The position numbers were made by a program, and so were the translations under genes. Of a DNA stretch of 20,093 nt, positions 7,771-15,369 are shown one piece after another (the first letter of the stretch is position 1; every line of letters begins with the position of its first letter). The stretch is from a virus. Under the pieces are notes generated by a model, which was given only the letters and a program-made list of their open reading frames with translations, made no database searches and was not told the origin of the DNA. The stretch is taken from IMG/VR virus record IMGVR_UViG_3300030103_000715, positions 1 to 20,093 of that record, one strand, 5' to 3'.

Positions 7771-9540
7771 ATGGCAGTATTTCGAAGTGATCAATCACAA
7801 TTGACATATGCAATGGAGTCGGCTCCGGGAGGAGACGTAGAATTAAATAATGGTAGTAGAAAAAGTAGCGGTACTTATGGACAGCTTACTGCAGATCATG
7901 CAGTGGGAACAGACCAATTAACTTATGATGGGTTAAATAATGGTCCATGGGTAGTTGGTGATATGGTTAGGATTGGAAACTTAAACCAATCAACTGATGC
8001 TGGTGCTTCAACTGCAGTGCCGTTTGAAATAAGAAGAATTGTACATGGATCAAATTTATCAGGTTCTGGAACTTTATTTTTAGATAGACCTTTAGGGTTT
8101 ACTCATGCTAATAACTCTTACATTGTAGAGATTGATGGTGCGAGCACAACTCAACAAGCTAAAATTATTACAGAAATACCGGGTGTTTATGAATCAGTGA
8201 ATGTGCCAGATATGGTGCCATCATATGAGCCAAGATATTTCTTAGGTGTAGGTCAAAAAAGAGACTGGACTAAGATGTATGTTGGAGCACAATCTTTTTC
8301 AGGATCATTACCGGGTTTTATACCACTAAACGGTAAACCATTTAGATGGGCAATAGGTAGCGTGTTTGATGTGCCGTCTGCGGTAGAATCTGCATCAACA
8401 GATATTGATGGTGCTGTAAGTAAAGGTGATATTTATGTAACACTAGATGGATCTCATGGCTATAGTGCTGGAGATTTTATATGTTTTTCTAATGGGGCTA
8501 CTCCTCAAGTAACAACATCAGTTAGTGATACAAGTCAAGAGATACAAAAAATTGCAGCATTTCCTAGTACAAATGTGGCTAGATTAGAAAAACCTTTTAG
8601 ATTTGATCACGCTGACGATTCAGCTGCTAGAGAAGTAAGTTCTGGTGCGACAGTAAAACACCACATTACAGAACAAGTATTGTTAGATACAATGTCATGG
8701 CACTTACACATGAGAGATAGTAGTGAAACTACAGCTAATGATTTTGATAGAAGATATGTAGGAGGGTTTGTAGACTCTTGTACAATATCAGCCGATGAAG
8801 GTGGTATGTTAATGGTAGGTTGGGACACGGTGACATTCCAAGATATGTTCCACAACCAACAAGAAGTATCACAACCGAATGTGAATCCGGGATCTGAAGC
8901 AGCTAACACGGGTATATTTAGTGGTGACTCAATGTCAGCAGGTATGCCTAGATTTACAGAAATGGCAGATATCTCTACTGGAGATATTACATTACCTACG
9001 AATGACCCATACTACTTCTCAGAAGGTTCTGTTAAGTTTATGGGACAAGAGTTTGCTAGAGTTAGAAACTTCAACCTAAGTATTTCTAATGGTAGTGAGC
9101 CAAGATATTACATCTCTCCAAGACACGGCAGACAAAGAGGACCGTCTGAAATACGAGAGGGTAGAAGATCATACAGTATGAGTTGTACTTTAGCATTACC
9201 AGACTCCGCAGCATCTGCGAGTGGGGTAGGTAGAAATACAGCTACTGAGTTCTTCAAACAATTACTTATGGAAGGTAACTATGGAAGTGGGATGGAAGGA
9301 TTTAATATAGAGATTACTTTTACTAGGGGAACTAATGATAGTTTTCAAATATTAATTCCAGCCGATTACACATCAGGTGACGAAACAACTGGTGCAGCAG
9401 TAGGATTAGGTGAAAATGGAGCTTTCTTAACAGGTGCTCCTCACCCAATTGGTGGAGACCCGATCTTACAAGTAGCTGCAGAGTTCAGCTGTAGAAACCT
9501 AAAAATGTTAGTAACAGATTCAGAGTACGTATACACATAG
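7771..9540 (+). CDS. Major tail tube protein, enlarged
   Basis: The 589-residue product has the strong TAGGAGGA site at 7757-7764 and a promoter candidate, as expected for a high-copy virion protein. Residues about 410-480 match the C-terminal pattern of tail tube proteins: SVKFMGQEFARVRNFNLSISN, then an Arg-rich segment, then EIREGRRSYSMSCTLAL. Residues 331-352 (GFVDSCTISADEGGMLMVGW) look like an earlier strand pair of the same fold. At nearly 600 residues it is two to three times the usual tube protein length. The extra mass includes two similar beta modules at residues about 44-122 and 213-292. The chaperone pair and tape-measure candidate follow immediately. A sheath is less likely because the tube-like end is followed directly by chaperone genes and no separate tube gene exists. 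Confidence 0.65.
   Translation: MAVFRSDQSQLTYAMESAPGGDVELNNGSRKSSGTYGQLTADHAVGTDQLTYDGLNNGPWVVGDMVRIGNLNQSTDAGASTAVPFEIRRIVHGSNLSGSGTLFLDRPLGFTHANNSYIVEIDGASTTQQAKIITEIPGVYESVNVPDMVPSYEPRYFLGVGQKRDWTKMYVGAQSFSGSLPGFIPLNGKPFRWAIGSVFDVPSAVESASTDIDGAVSKGDIYVTLDGSHGYSAGDFICFSNGATPQVTTSVSDTSQEIQKIAAFPSTNVARLEKPFRFDHADDSAAREVSSGATVKHHITEQVLLDTMSWHLHMRDSSETTANDFDRRYVGGFVDSCTISADEGGMLMVGWDTVTFQDMFHNQQEVSQPNVNPGSEAANTGIFSGDSMSAGMPRFTEMADISTGDITLPTNDPYYFSEGSVKFMGQEFARVRNFNLSISNGSEPRYYISPRHGRQRGPSEIREGRRSYSMSCTLALPDSAASASGVGRNTATEFFKQLLMEGNYGSGMEGFNIEITFTRGTNDSFQILIPADYTSGDETTGAAVGLGENGAFLTGAPHPIGGDPILQVAAEFSCRNLKMLVTDSEYVYT
7900..8136 (+). other. Beta module, copy A, in tail tube protein
   Basis: Residues 44-122 contain the pattern VGDMVRIG, FEIRRI, LFLDRPLGFTHA. 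The same order (GD-x-V-x-I, E-I-x-x-I, L-x-L-D-x-P-x-x-x-x-HA) recurs later in this protein and near the N-terminus of the hub, suggesting a shared domain. Confidence 0.55.
8407..8646 (+). other. Beta module, copy B, in tail tube protein
   Basis: Residues 213-292 contain AGDFICFSNG, QEIQKIAAF and ARLEKPFRFDHADD, in the same order and spacing style as copy A at residues 44-122. Identity is low, so this is a domain-level, not a recent, duplication. Confidence 0.5.
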
Positions 9541-9549
9541 GAGGTATAT

Positions 9550-9924
9550 ATGACAACAGAGCCAAGCGGAGCAGCAGTAAACTTTAACATAGATAAGTAC
9601 AAGATAAAAGGAGAAAATCAAAACTTTACCATAAAAATTAAAGATGATCAGTTTGATGTAACAGTTAAACCGATGACATGGAAAAGTAAAAATGATTTAG
9701 TAGCTAAGTGCATGACATTTGAGCCTACAGGTGCATCAAGTTTTGATAGCGGTAAGTATGTAAAGGAAGTGCTTAAATACATTATTGTGGACGCTCCATG
9801 GGGTAAAACCACAGATGAATTTTTAGACTCAATTAATAGTGAGTTGGGAGCAGCATTGGAGCAATTAGTTCCATCTGCTATGGACACTAACCTTTCGGAT
9901 GTAGATGTAATAAAAAAAGGGTAG
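9550..9924 (+). CDS. Tail assembly chaperone, gpG-like, upstream part
   Basis: The 124-residue product starts behind TAGGAGG that overlaps the tube gene stop. The first half is beta (NFTIKIKDDQFDVTVKPMTW), and the second half is helical (YVKEVLKYIIVDAPWG, then FLDSINSELGAALEQLV), matching the size and build of lambda gpG-type chaperones, which bind the tape measure and help the tube polymerise. It sits between the tube and tape-measure genes, the normal location. The last codons read ATA AAA AAA GGG TAG; the run of seven A at 9912-9918 is an in-frame slippery heptamer, and the -1 frame beyond it is open through 10172, so a fraction of ribosomes probably make a 207-residue fusion. Confidence 0.75.
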   Translation: MTTEPSGAAVNFNIDKYKIKGENQNFTIKIKDDQFDVTVKPMTWKSKNDLVAKCMTFEPTGASSFDSGKYVKEVLKYIIVDAPWGKTTDEFLDSINSELGAALEQLVPSAMDTNLSDVDVIKKG

Positions 9925-10000
9925 ATCGATTCCTGAGAGGGGTAAAAGTGTCAACGCGAGAATCGATCTTGTACACGCATTATGCGACTTTGTTGACGCT
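9912..10000 (+). promoter_or_regulatory. Programmed -1 frameshift site with stem-loop/pseudoknot
   Basis: The heptamer A AAA AAA (9912-9918) is in phase with the gpG-like frame. Four bases later, AGATCGATTC (9923-9932) pairs perfectly with GAATCGATCT (9960-9969), a 10-bp stem. Within its 27-base loop, AGTGTCAAC (9947-9955) can pair with GTTGACGCT (9992-10000), nine pairs including one G-U, crossing the first stem as an H-type pseudoknot. A small hairpin, CGCA/TGCG (9976-9986), lies between. After slipping, the frame continues RVDRFLRGVKVSTRE without a stop. Confidence 0.8.
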
Positions 10001-10172
10001 GCTGAGATTAGGACTTAATTACACTGAAGTTCAAGATATGTCAGAAGCTGAAATTAACATGATGTTAGCAACAAATGCGGCTATAGAAGAATTTAAAAAT
10101 GAAACTATGGAAAGGCAGAGTAAGATGGCACAAGCAAATAATGCTCATCCAACACCGCCTAGAGGATTTTAA
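9918..10172 (+). CDS. Tail assembly chaperone, gpT-like part, made by -1 frameshift
   Basis: This frame is entered by a -1 slip at 9912-9918 and adds 84 residues (RVDRFLRGVKVSTRE onward) to the gpG-like protein. The content is helical (SILYTHYATLLTLLRLGL, then MSEAEINMMLATNAAIEEFKNETMERQSK), as in gpT-type extensions that contact the tape measure. An independent start at GTG 9948, giving 74 residues, is possible, since GAGAGGGG at 9936-9943 lies five to six bases upstream; but the open frame through the stop region and the slippery site favour a fusion product. The next gene starts three bases after its stop. Confidence 0.7.
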   Translation, partial: RVDRFLRGVKVSTRESILYTHYATLLTLLRLGLNYTEVQDMSEAEINMMLATNAAIEEFKNETMERQSKMAQANNAHPTPPRGF

Positions 10173-10174
10173 AT

Positions 10175-11242
10175 ATGGCTGAAGAGTATTCGGTAAAAAT
10201 GATGTTGATGGCAGATGGGGTATCATCTGCTGCAGGTCAGGGTAATGTAGTACCCACTGTTGACCCTAATAATGAAATTAAAGACAATCAAGAGAGACAA
10301 ACGCGTAATAAATCATTAGCACAGTTAGTCGGTATTAACTTAGGTCTTGCGGCTTTACTTAGAAACTCACAGATTTTTACTAATACTACTGGTGCAATAT
10401 TTCAATTACTCGGTGGATTAATTGATATTGCGTTAGCTCCAATCGTGCCTTATTTAGCTACAGTATTAAGATACTTTGCTACACAATTTCCTGCTTATGC
10501 CGCCGCAATACAAGCAACCATGCCTAGAATAATCAACTTTGTTGCTGAACTAGTCATAGGTACTAGAAATTTACTTAGTGCATTTCTATCATTAGGCGGT
10601 TTTTCTTTTAGTTTATTTGATAAAGACGGTGTATCAAAAGATGGAAGATTAAGTTTAAGTGATATAGTTTCAGGTATTGGATCTGCATTATTGGGGGTTG
10701 GTCTTACTAATGCACTAACAGCTAACTCCATACCAATGGTATCAGCTGCCATGGGAAGTATGATGCAAGCTGGTGTGGGTAAAGCATTAGCCTTCTTTAG
10801 AGGAGTAGCGTTTTTTAACTTAGTCTATGTTGGATTAAACATGGGGGCAATTTTAAGAGAAAGCGGGGCTGAAGAAGCAGCTAAGCAAGCAACTAGGGCT
10901 ATACTTCAGGCTATCGTTGGAACCATAGCATTCCTTATAACTCCGGGGGGTCCATTAATTAAATTGTTGATCGCTGGAATGACATCATCTATAGTTAGTG
11001 AATTTTTTAGTAGTGCTTTAGATACTGTAGCTGACATGGTTGGTGGTGGAGTAGGAACTATTTTTAGTGGCGGTGGAGGAGGTGGTGCTCCTCAGATGTC
11101 TAGTGCTGGTGGTGGGGGTAGTTTACCGGGTTCAACAGAAGCGTATGCCGTTGATCTTATGCCTATTAATCCACAGGGAGATACAATTGAATCATTTAAC
11201 TATGATGTAAATAGTAGAATGGCAGGAGGTAATAAAGGATAA
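10175..11242 (+). CDS. Tape measure protein candidate, short
   Basis: The 355-residue product follows the chaperone pair and precedes the distal-tail and hub genes, which is the fixed position of the tape measure. It has several hydrophobic helices (around residues 45-95, 105-145, 165-230 and 245-275), including IDIALAPIVPYLATVLRYF, a pattern common in tape measure proteins that insert into the host membrane. Near the end is a Gly-rich linker (SGGGGGGAP). Typical tape measures are longer; at roughly 1.5 angstroms per residue this would give a tail near 50 nm, an inference from family knowledge. An alternative is a membrane-active tail protein with the real tape measure elsewhere, though no better candidate is in the window. 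Confidence 0.6.
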   Translation: MAEEYSVKMMLMADGVSSAAGQGNVVPTVDPNNEIKDNQERQTRNKSLAQLVGINLGLAALLRNSQIFTNTTGAIFQLLGGLIDIALAPIVPYLATVLRYFATQFPAYAAAIQATMPRIINFVAELVIGTRNLLSAFLSLGGFSFSLFDKDGVSKDGRLSLSDIVSGIGSALLGVGLTNALTANSIPMVSAAMGSMMQAGVGKALAFFRGVAFFNLVYVGLNMGAILRESGAEEAAKQATRAILQAIVGTIAFLITPGGPLIKLLIAGMTSSIVSEFFSSALDTVADMVGGGVGTIFSGGGGGGAPQMSSAGGGGSLPGSTEAYAVDLMPINPQGDTIESFNYDVNSRMAGGNKG

Positions 11243-11712
11243 TGGCTTTAGCAATATGTTTATATGACGGATTAAGTTCTAGTGAAAAAAGGTTTGCATT
11301 AAAAGCAGATTCTTTTTCTGTTAACTATGTAAAAACTCCAATACAAATTCCATTCCCAAGTGGAGCAGATCCAGAAATCATTGATTTAGGACAGATTAGA
11401 CCTACTGTTACAATAAGTGGAATAGTAGACACAACTGCACCGGGTTCTGCAGAAAATGTAACAGGTCCTGAAAGGAACAGTAGTCAAGTATATACTGTGC
11501 CTAGTAAAGAAGAATTAGAGGACTTTGTTACAACTAAATTTTATGATCCGTCAGACTCTAAATTAGAGATAATGGTATCCGATGGTTCAACCACACCTGT
11601 TGCAGCTTATGAGGGGGCTATATCTCAAGCAAGATTTGATGTCGCACCCGCCACAGAAGATAGATTTTCATTTACTATGGTGTTTGTAACTAAAAAAAGG
11701 AAAGATAGCTAA
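11242..11712 (+). CDS. Distal tail / baseplate tube-like protein candidate
   Basis: The 156-residue product starts at a TAATG junction with the tape-measure gene, behind GGAGG. It is beta-rich: DSFSVNYVKTPIQIPF, then IDLGQIRPTVTISGIV, a helix around SKEELEDFVTTKFY, then strands LEIMVSDG, YEGAISQARFDV and RFSFTMVFV. This resembles the tube-fold proteins (Dit N-terminal domain or T4 gp48/gp54-type) that start the tube and connect it to the hub. It ends KKRKDS and overlaps the hub start as TAATG, so tape measure, distal protein and hub form one coupled unit. The call rests on order and fold pattern, not a recognised signature. Confidence 0.55.
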   Translation: MALAICLYDGLSSSEKRFALKADSFSVNYVKTPIQIPFPSGADPEIIDLGQIRPTVTISGIVDTTAPGSAENVTGPERNSSQVYTVPSKEELEDFVTTKFYDPSDSKLEIMVSDGSTTPVAAYEGAISQARFDVAPATEDRFSFTMVFVTKKRKDS

Positions 11713-14700
11713 TGGCTAATCCAGTAGTATTTAGATCTTCAAAAATATATGTTTTTATAGAAGTGGCTAAAATTAATGATACAGGAGATATTACATCTGA
11801 TACATCAGCTACTAGTATGACTGTGGATGCTGGGCATAGATTAGAAGTAGGTATGGATGTATTAATTGAAAATGAAGCTGTAAAGGTTACAGCCATTAAC
11901 ACCAGCACTCATGCAATAACTATAAATAGAGCAGAGGTAACTCACACATCTGCAACCACTACGACTGCAGCAACCCATGCTAATGATACACCTATATTTG
12001 CATGGTCTGAATTAAAAGATAGTAATGGCACGTCTCTAGTACAGTCTTTTTCTATAATAGATGACCTATATAAACCAAGAGTGCTACAAATGTCTATTGG
12101 AAACCCATTTAGCGGTGCTATAACTTCATCAGGGATTTTAGAAGGCATTATAAAACAATCTGTTCCCGTAAAGGTAGAGGAAGGTGAAAATCATAGCATA
12201 CTATTTACGGGCAAAATAAGCAGTGTAACTAGACAACAAAGCGGTGGTGAGGGTAACACCATGAAAGTAACTGCTTATGATAATTTGTTTGAATTAGCTA
12301 GAACAAAAATGGGGGGTAATTTTAGCACCATAGAGATAAAAGATGCTGATGGAAACAATTCTGATTTAGGATCTACTAAAACTCCAGCAACAGCGATTAA
12401 ATTTTTAACTAAAAAATTTCAATTTGGAGGTTCAGGGTCTACTACAGATGGTGAAGAAATTAATACCACGACTACTGAACCTGTGAGTGGTAGTGAAGCT
12501 AGATTTCAAGCCAGTTTAGATTCATTCCAAAATACAAATAGAAATGCTAAAGTTACTTTTGGATCATCTGATATAACCGCTTTGTACGGAATAAAAAGAT
12601 TAGCCTCTGGAGATAGAATTGCAAAAGATAAATTTGGTTATGTCTTTTATAATGACCCTAATATTACAAGTTTTTCTACTGCTAGCAACCCCGCTCAAAT
12701 GCTTAATTATTATCCAGCAGGTTTTATGCCTGCTCAAGATCAAAGTAGTATAGCAGACGGCTCCAGATCCCCTGCAATAGGGAACGTGCAATTCCATAAC
12801 TACGGCACTAGTAATACAAATATTGATGGGCATACTAGACAAATAAAACCGGGGGCAGCTTTTGATTTAATAAAAAGTGAAAATTTAACTGAAATACTAG
12901 CTAGATTTAGAGACCCTATTTCAGGTACTATGCGAGAAACTACTTTTGAATTATTTCATTTTAAAGCACAAAGTGTATCATCAAGTGTAGCTGGTTTATA
13001 TGGAGGTAAAGCTATATTAAATGATCCATTTGATGTTACCGGGACATTTGGAGTAGAAGATGTTAACAGAACATCTGTTGCAGATCGTAGTAGTCATGCG
13101 ACTAGACTTGTTGATTCTAGTAATAATATAATAGGATATATACAATTTATCGGTGAGAGCACCTCTAGCATTTCAAATGGGTCGGGAGTGCTTATATTAA
13201 GTGGTTCTGATATAGCGACTGCGGGTGTAGGTGTCACGGCGGGGCAACAATTATTTATTAATACTGCAAGTTCTGGAAACAGTATAACTTTATGTGATAA
13301 TGAAGACCCCGAAGCTGAGTTTCCATTTAGAGCACAGGCTGTAACTAAAGAAAGACAAGTTGCAAGAATGGATTTTGGAACTAATGTAAGTGCTAATGAC
13401 ATTAGAGCTGCAATTGCATCTAAGTTTGCCCAAAAATCTAGAAGTAAAATTAGGGGCAGGTTTCAAGTAGACGGTAAATATCCTTTTAGCACATTAGATA
13501 TTCAACTTACAGGAGATGATTCTATAACAACAAGTTCTGCAGGAGAAAAAACAAAAGTAGTTATTACAGATAACAGCATGCAAGGCGGTAGTGTTACCAC
13601 TGCAATTGCATTATTTGATAATTCAGGAAGTGGTGTAACTTCGTTTTCTGGATTTGGATTGAGAGCAGGGCATACTATAAATAAGTTAACAGCTCAGAAT
13701 GGCACTTCTAGTGACACTTACGGATATTTAGAAAAAGTAACTGCAAAAGAGTTAACATTTTTAGTCACAACAGGGAGTTTTTCTACAAATGATTTTATTA
13801 GAGTGAATGTTCCATTAAGAGTTGGATTTAATACAGAGGTACAGTCATTGCCGCATAACATTGGTACTTCAGGTGGTAGAGTAGGTGGGTCAACAATGAT
13901 CACATCAATAGAATATACAGAAACAGGTAGTAGAGCATACACTCATATTGAGACTATATCATATAATACTACCCGAACACAGGATATTATTTCTCAAGCT
14001 AAACCAGATTTAGGCGATTTAGATGAACAAACTGATGACGATTATGGTGGACTTCCATATGGATTTGAATCCGCCCCACATTTTACAGGCACATTTCGTG
14101 CTGGGGATACTGCCGGCAATGATAAAGATAAAGCAATTAGTTATACTAGTGGAAGTTTATATATAAAGGGACAAGTGTTTTCAATAGCAGCTGACGATAG
14201 TGATAATGGATCTGTAGGGCTGGGCACAACAGTAAATATAACAGATGCTGATGGAGACGGCGAACCAAACAGTAGAGTTATCCTTTACTTTGAACCAGCA
14301 CGTTCTACTACAAAATTTATTATTGAAAATGAAGATACTTTTGAAGCAAGAAATGCCGCAGAGGGTAGAGTAGCTGCAGGTAATTATAGAGCTCCGGTGG
14401 GTATAAGTAGAATTAAATTAGGTGTGATTGTCGGATCTACTATAGGTAGTACAGCTGGGAGAGTAACATTAACCACAGCAAACGGATTTACATACGGAAG
14501 GGCTAATGATTCTGATGTAAATGGAACTAGTGGTGATAGTGGTGCAAAAACCATGCCATCAACAGGTGCAAATGATATAGGTCCAGTAATAAATAACTTT
14601 TGGGTGCCCGCTAAAGATAATAGTTATGACTTAGGATTAACTGGTAATGCATGGAGAAACATTTTTCATGAAGGTAGCATAACAGATACGTCAGACGCGG

Positions 14701-14999
14701 CAGTTAAAGATAACATTGAACCAATACAGTTAGGGTTGGACTTTGTTAATGAATTAGAACCAGTGCAATATAATAAAAAAACAAACCCAGATAAATTAGA
14801 TGTAGGGGTAACAGCCCAAGATGTTAAAGATGCAATCGAAAAAGCAGGTTTAGATCCTAAAGAGGGTACTATTGTACATGAAATAGACACTGATCATCAT
14901 ATGAGATTAGATTATACAAAGTTAATCGCACCCATGTTAAAAGCCATACAAGAACTGTCTGATGAAATAGATAAACTAAAAAATGAAGGCGAAGAATAA
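11712..14999 (+). CDS. Baseplate hub / central tail fibre with C-terminal S74 self-cleaving chaperone
   Basis: The 1095-residue product appears to fuse a hub and a fibre. Residues about 24-96 are a beta module like those in the tube protein. Residues about 100-200 contain SFSIIDDLYKPRVLQMSIG and ILFTGKISSV followed by MKVTAYDNLFELA, the pattern of gp27/gpD-type hubs. Hub-like sequence continues to around 760 (RVGGSTMITSIEY). Residues about 790-980 are a fibre-like beta region, and the end is a peptidase S74 chaperone: TSDAAVKDNIEPIQLG, then a helical C-terminus. The Ser994/Lys999 pair has the spacing of the Ser/Lys dyad in endosialidase chaperones, so cleavage just before Ser994 would release about 102 residues. 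The end overlaps the next gene by 17 bases. Confidence 0.75.
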   Translation: MANPVVFRSSKIYVFIEVAKINDTGDITSDTSATSMTVDAGHRLEVGMDVLIENEAVKVTAINTSTHAITINRAEVTHTSATTTTAATHANDTPIFAWSELKDSNGTSLVQSFSIIDDLYKPRVLQMSIGNPFSGAITSSGILEGIIKQSVPVKVEEGENHSILFTGKISSVTRQQSGGEGNTMKVTAYDNLFELARTKMGGNFSTIEIKDADGNNSDLGSTKTPATAIKFLTKKFQFGGSGSTTDGEEINTTTTEPVSGSEARFQASLDSFQNTNRNAKVTFGSSDITALYGIKRLASGDRIAKDKFGYVFYNDPNITSFSTASNPAQMLNYYPAGFMPAQDQSSIADGSRSPAIGNVQFHNYGTSNTNIDGHTRQIKPGAAFDLIKSENLTEILARFRDPISGTMRETTFELFHFKAQSVSSSVAGLYGGKAILNDPFDVTGTFGVEDVNRTSVADRSSHATRLVDSSNNIIGYIQFIGESTSSISNGSGVLILSGSDIATAGVGVTAGQQLFINTASSGNSITLCDNEDPEAEFPFRAQAVTKERQVARMDFGTNVSANDIRAAIASKFAQKSRSKIRGRFQVDGKYPFSTLDIQLTGDDSITTSSAGEKTKVVITDNSMQGGSVTTAIALFDNSGSGVTSFSGFGLRAGHTINKLTAQNGTSSDTYGYLEKVTAKELTFLVTTGSFSTNDFIRVNVPLRVGFNTEVQSLPHNIGTSGGRVGGSTMITSIEYTETGSRAYTHIETISYNTTRTQDIISQAKPDLGDLDEQTDDDYGGLPYGFESAPHFTGTFRAGDTAGNDKDKAISYTSGSLYIKGQVFSIAADDSDNGSVGLGTTVNITDADGDGEPNSRVILYFEPARSTTKFIIENEDTFEARNAAEGRVAAGNYRAPVGISRIKLGVIVGSTIGSTAGRVTLTTANGFTYGRANDSDVNGTSGDSGAKTMPSTGANDIGPVINNFWVPAKDNSYDLGLTGNAWRNIFHEGSITDTSDAAVKDNIEPIQLGLDFVNELEPVQYNKKTNPDKLDVGVTAQDVKDAIEKAGLDPKEGTIVHEIDTDHHMRLDYTKLIAPMLKAIQELSDEIDKLKNEGEE
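11781..11999 (+). other. Beta module, third copy, in hub N-terminus
   Basis: Residues 24-96 of the hub contain LEVGMDVLIENEAVKVTAI, ITINRAEVTH and ATHANDT. The order resembles the two modules in the tail tube protein (G-x-x-V-x-I, then E-x-x-x-V/I, then a strand ending in H-A). Confidence 0.5.
14691..14996 (+). other. Peptidase S74 intramolecular chaperone domain
   Basis: Residues 994-1095 start SDAAVKDNIEPI and contain LDFVNELEPVQY and VGVTAQDVKDAIE, which are the conserved landmarks of S74 chaperones of endosialidases and fibres. Ser994 and Lys999 are placed like the catalytic dyad. The domain helps a fibre trimerise and then cuts itself off. Confidence 0.85.
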
Positions 15000-15369
15000 A
15001 GTAGTTAGACTGCGTAAAAACAACCCCTTCATGTCTATATCTGAAATCGCAAGACAAGTAGGGATAGATGTATCGTATGCACGCAGAGTTTTAATTAAAA
15101 ATAATCTACCAACAAAGGTCTCTAAACCTAAACCTGTGGTATACTGTAAAGTATGTAGAGAGATAACTACGGACCGTGGCGGAATACACAAAGATAAGTG
15201 TAGATTCAAATGGAATAGAATTAAATTAACATGTTATTTCTGCAGAGTGCCTTTTTACAGAAGTCGTAAAAGAGTTATGCAGGGGTATAGATTAAAATTA
15301 AAAAATGTTTATTGCACACAACCGTGTTATCAAGCGTACAGAAAGTATAAAAAAAATGGAAATCAATGA
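14983..15369 (+). CDS. Helix-turn-helix plus double zinc-finger regulator candidate
   Basis: The 128-residue product is very basic. Residues 17-41 (MSISEIARQVGIDVSYARRVL) form a clear helix-turn-helix. Two probable zinc sites follow: C55-x2-C58 with H69-x3-C73, and C84-x2-C87 with C111-x3-C115. Together these suggest a DNA-binding protein. It lies between the late tail genes and the replication genes, next to a sigma-like gene, so it is a candidate transcription regulator; an HNH-free recombination or packaging factor cannot be excluded. The start overlaps the hub gene by 17 bases and lacks a strong ribosome-binding site, so coupling is likely. Confidence 0.65.
   Translation: MKAKNKVVRLRKNNPFMSISEIARQVGIDVSYARRVLIKNNLPTKVSKPKPVVYCKVCREITTDRGGIHKDKCRFKWNRIKLTCYFCRVPFYRSRKRVMQGYRLKLKNVYCTQPCYQAYRKYKKNGNQ

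Noticed and set aside
9948-10172. Stand-alone GTG-started gene instead of a frameshift extension
   Set aside because: It cannot be excluded because GAGAGGGG lies upstream, but the in-phase slippery heptamer, open -1 frame and 10-bp stem fit frameshifting better.
15305-15355. Longer start for the sigma-like gene
   Set aside because: It would overlap the zinc protein gene by 65 bases and the extra residues read like the shifted frame of that gene.
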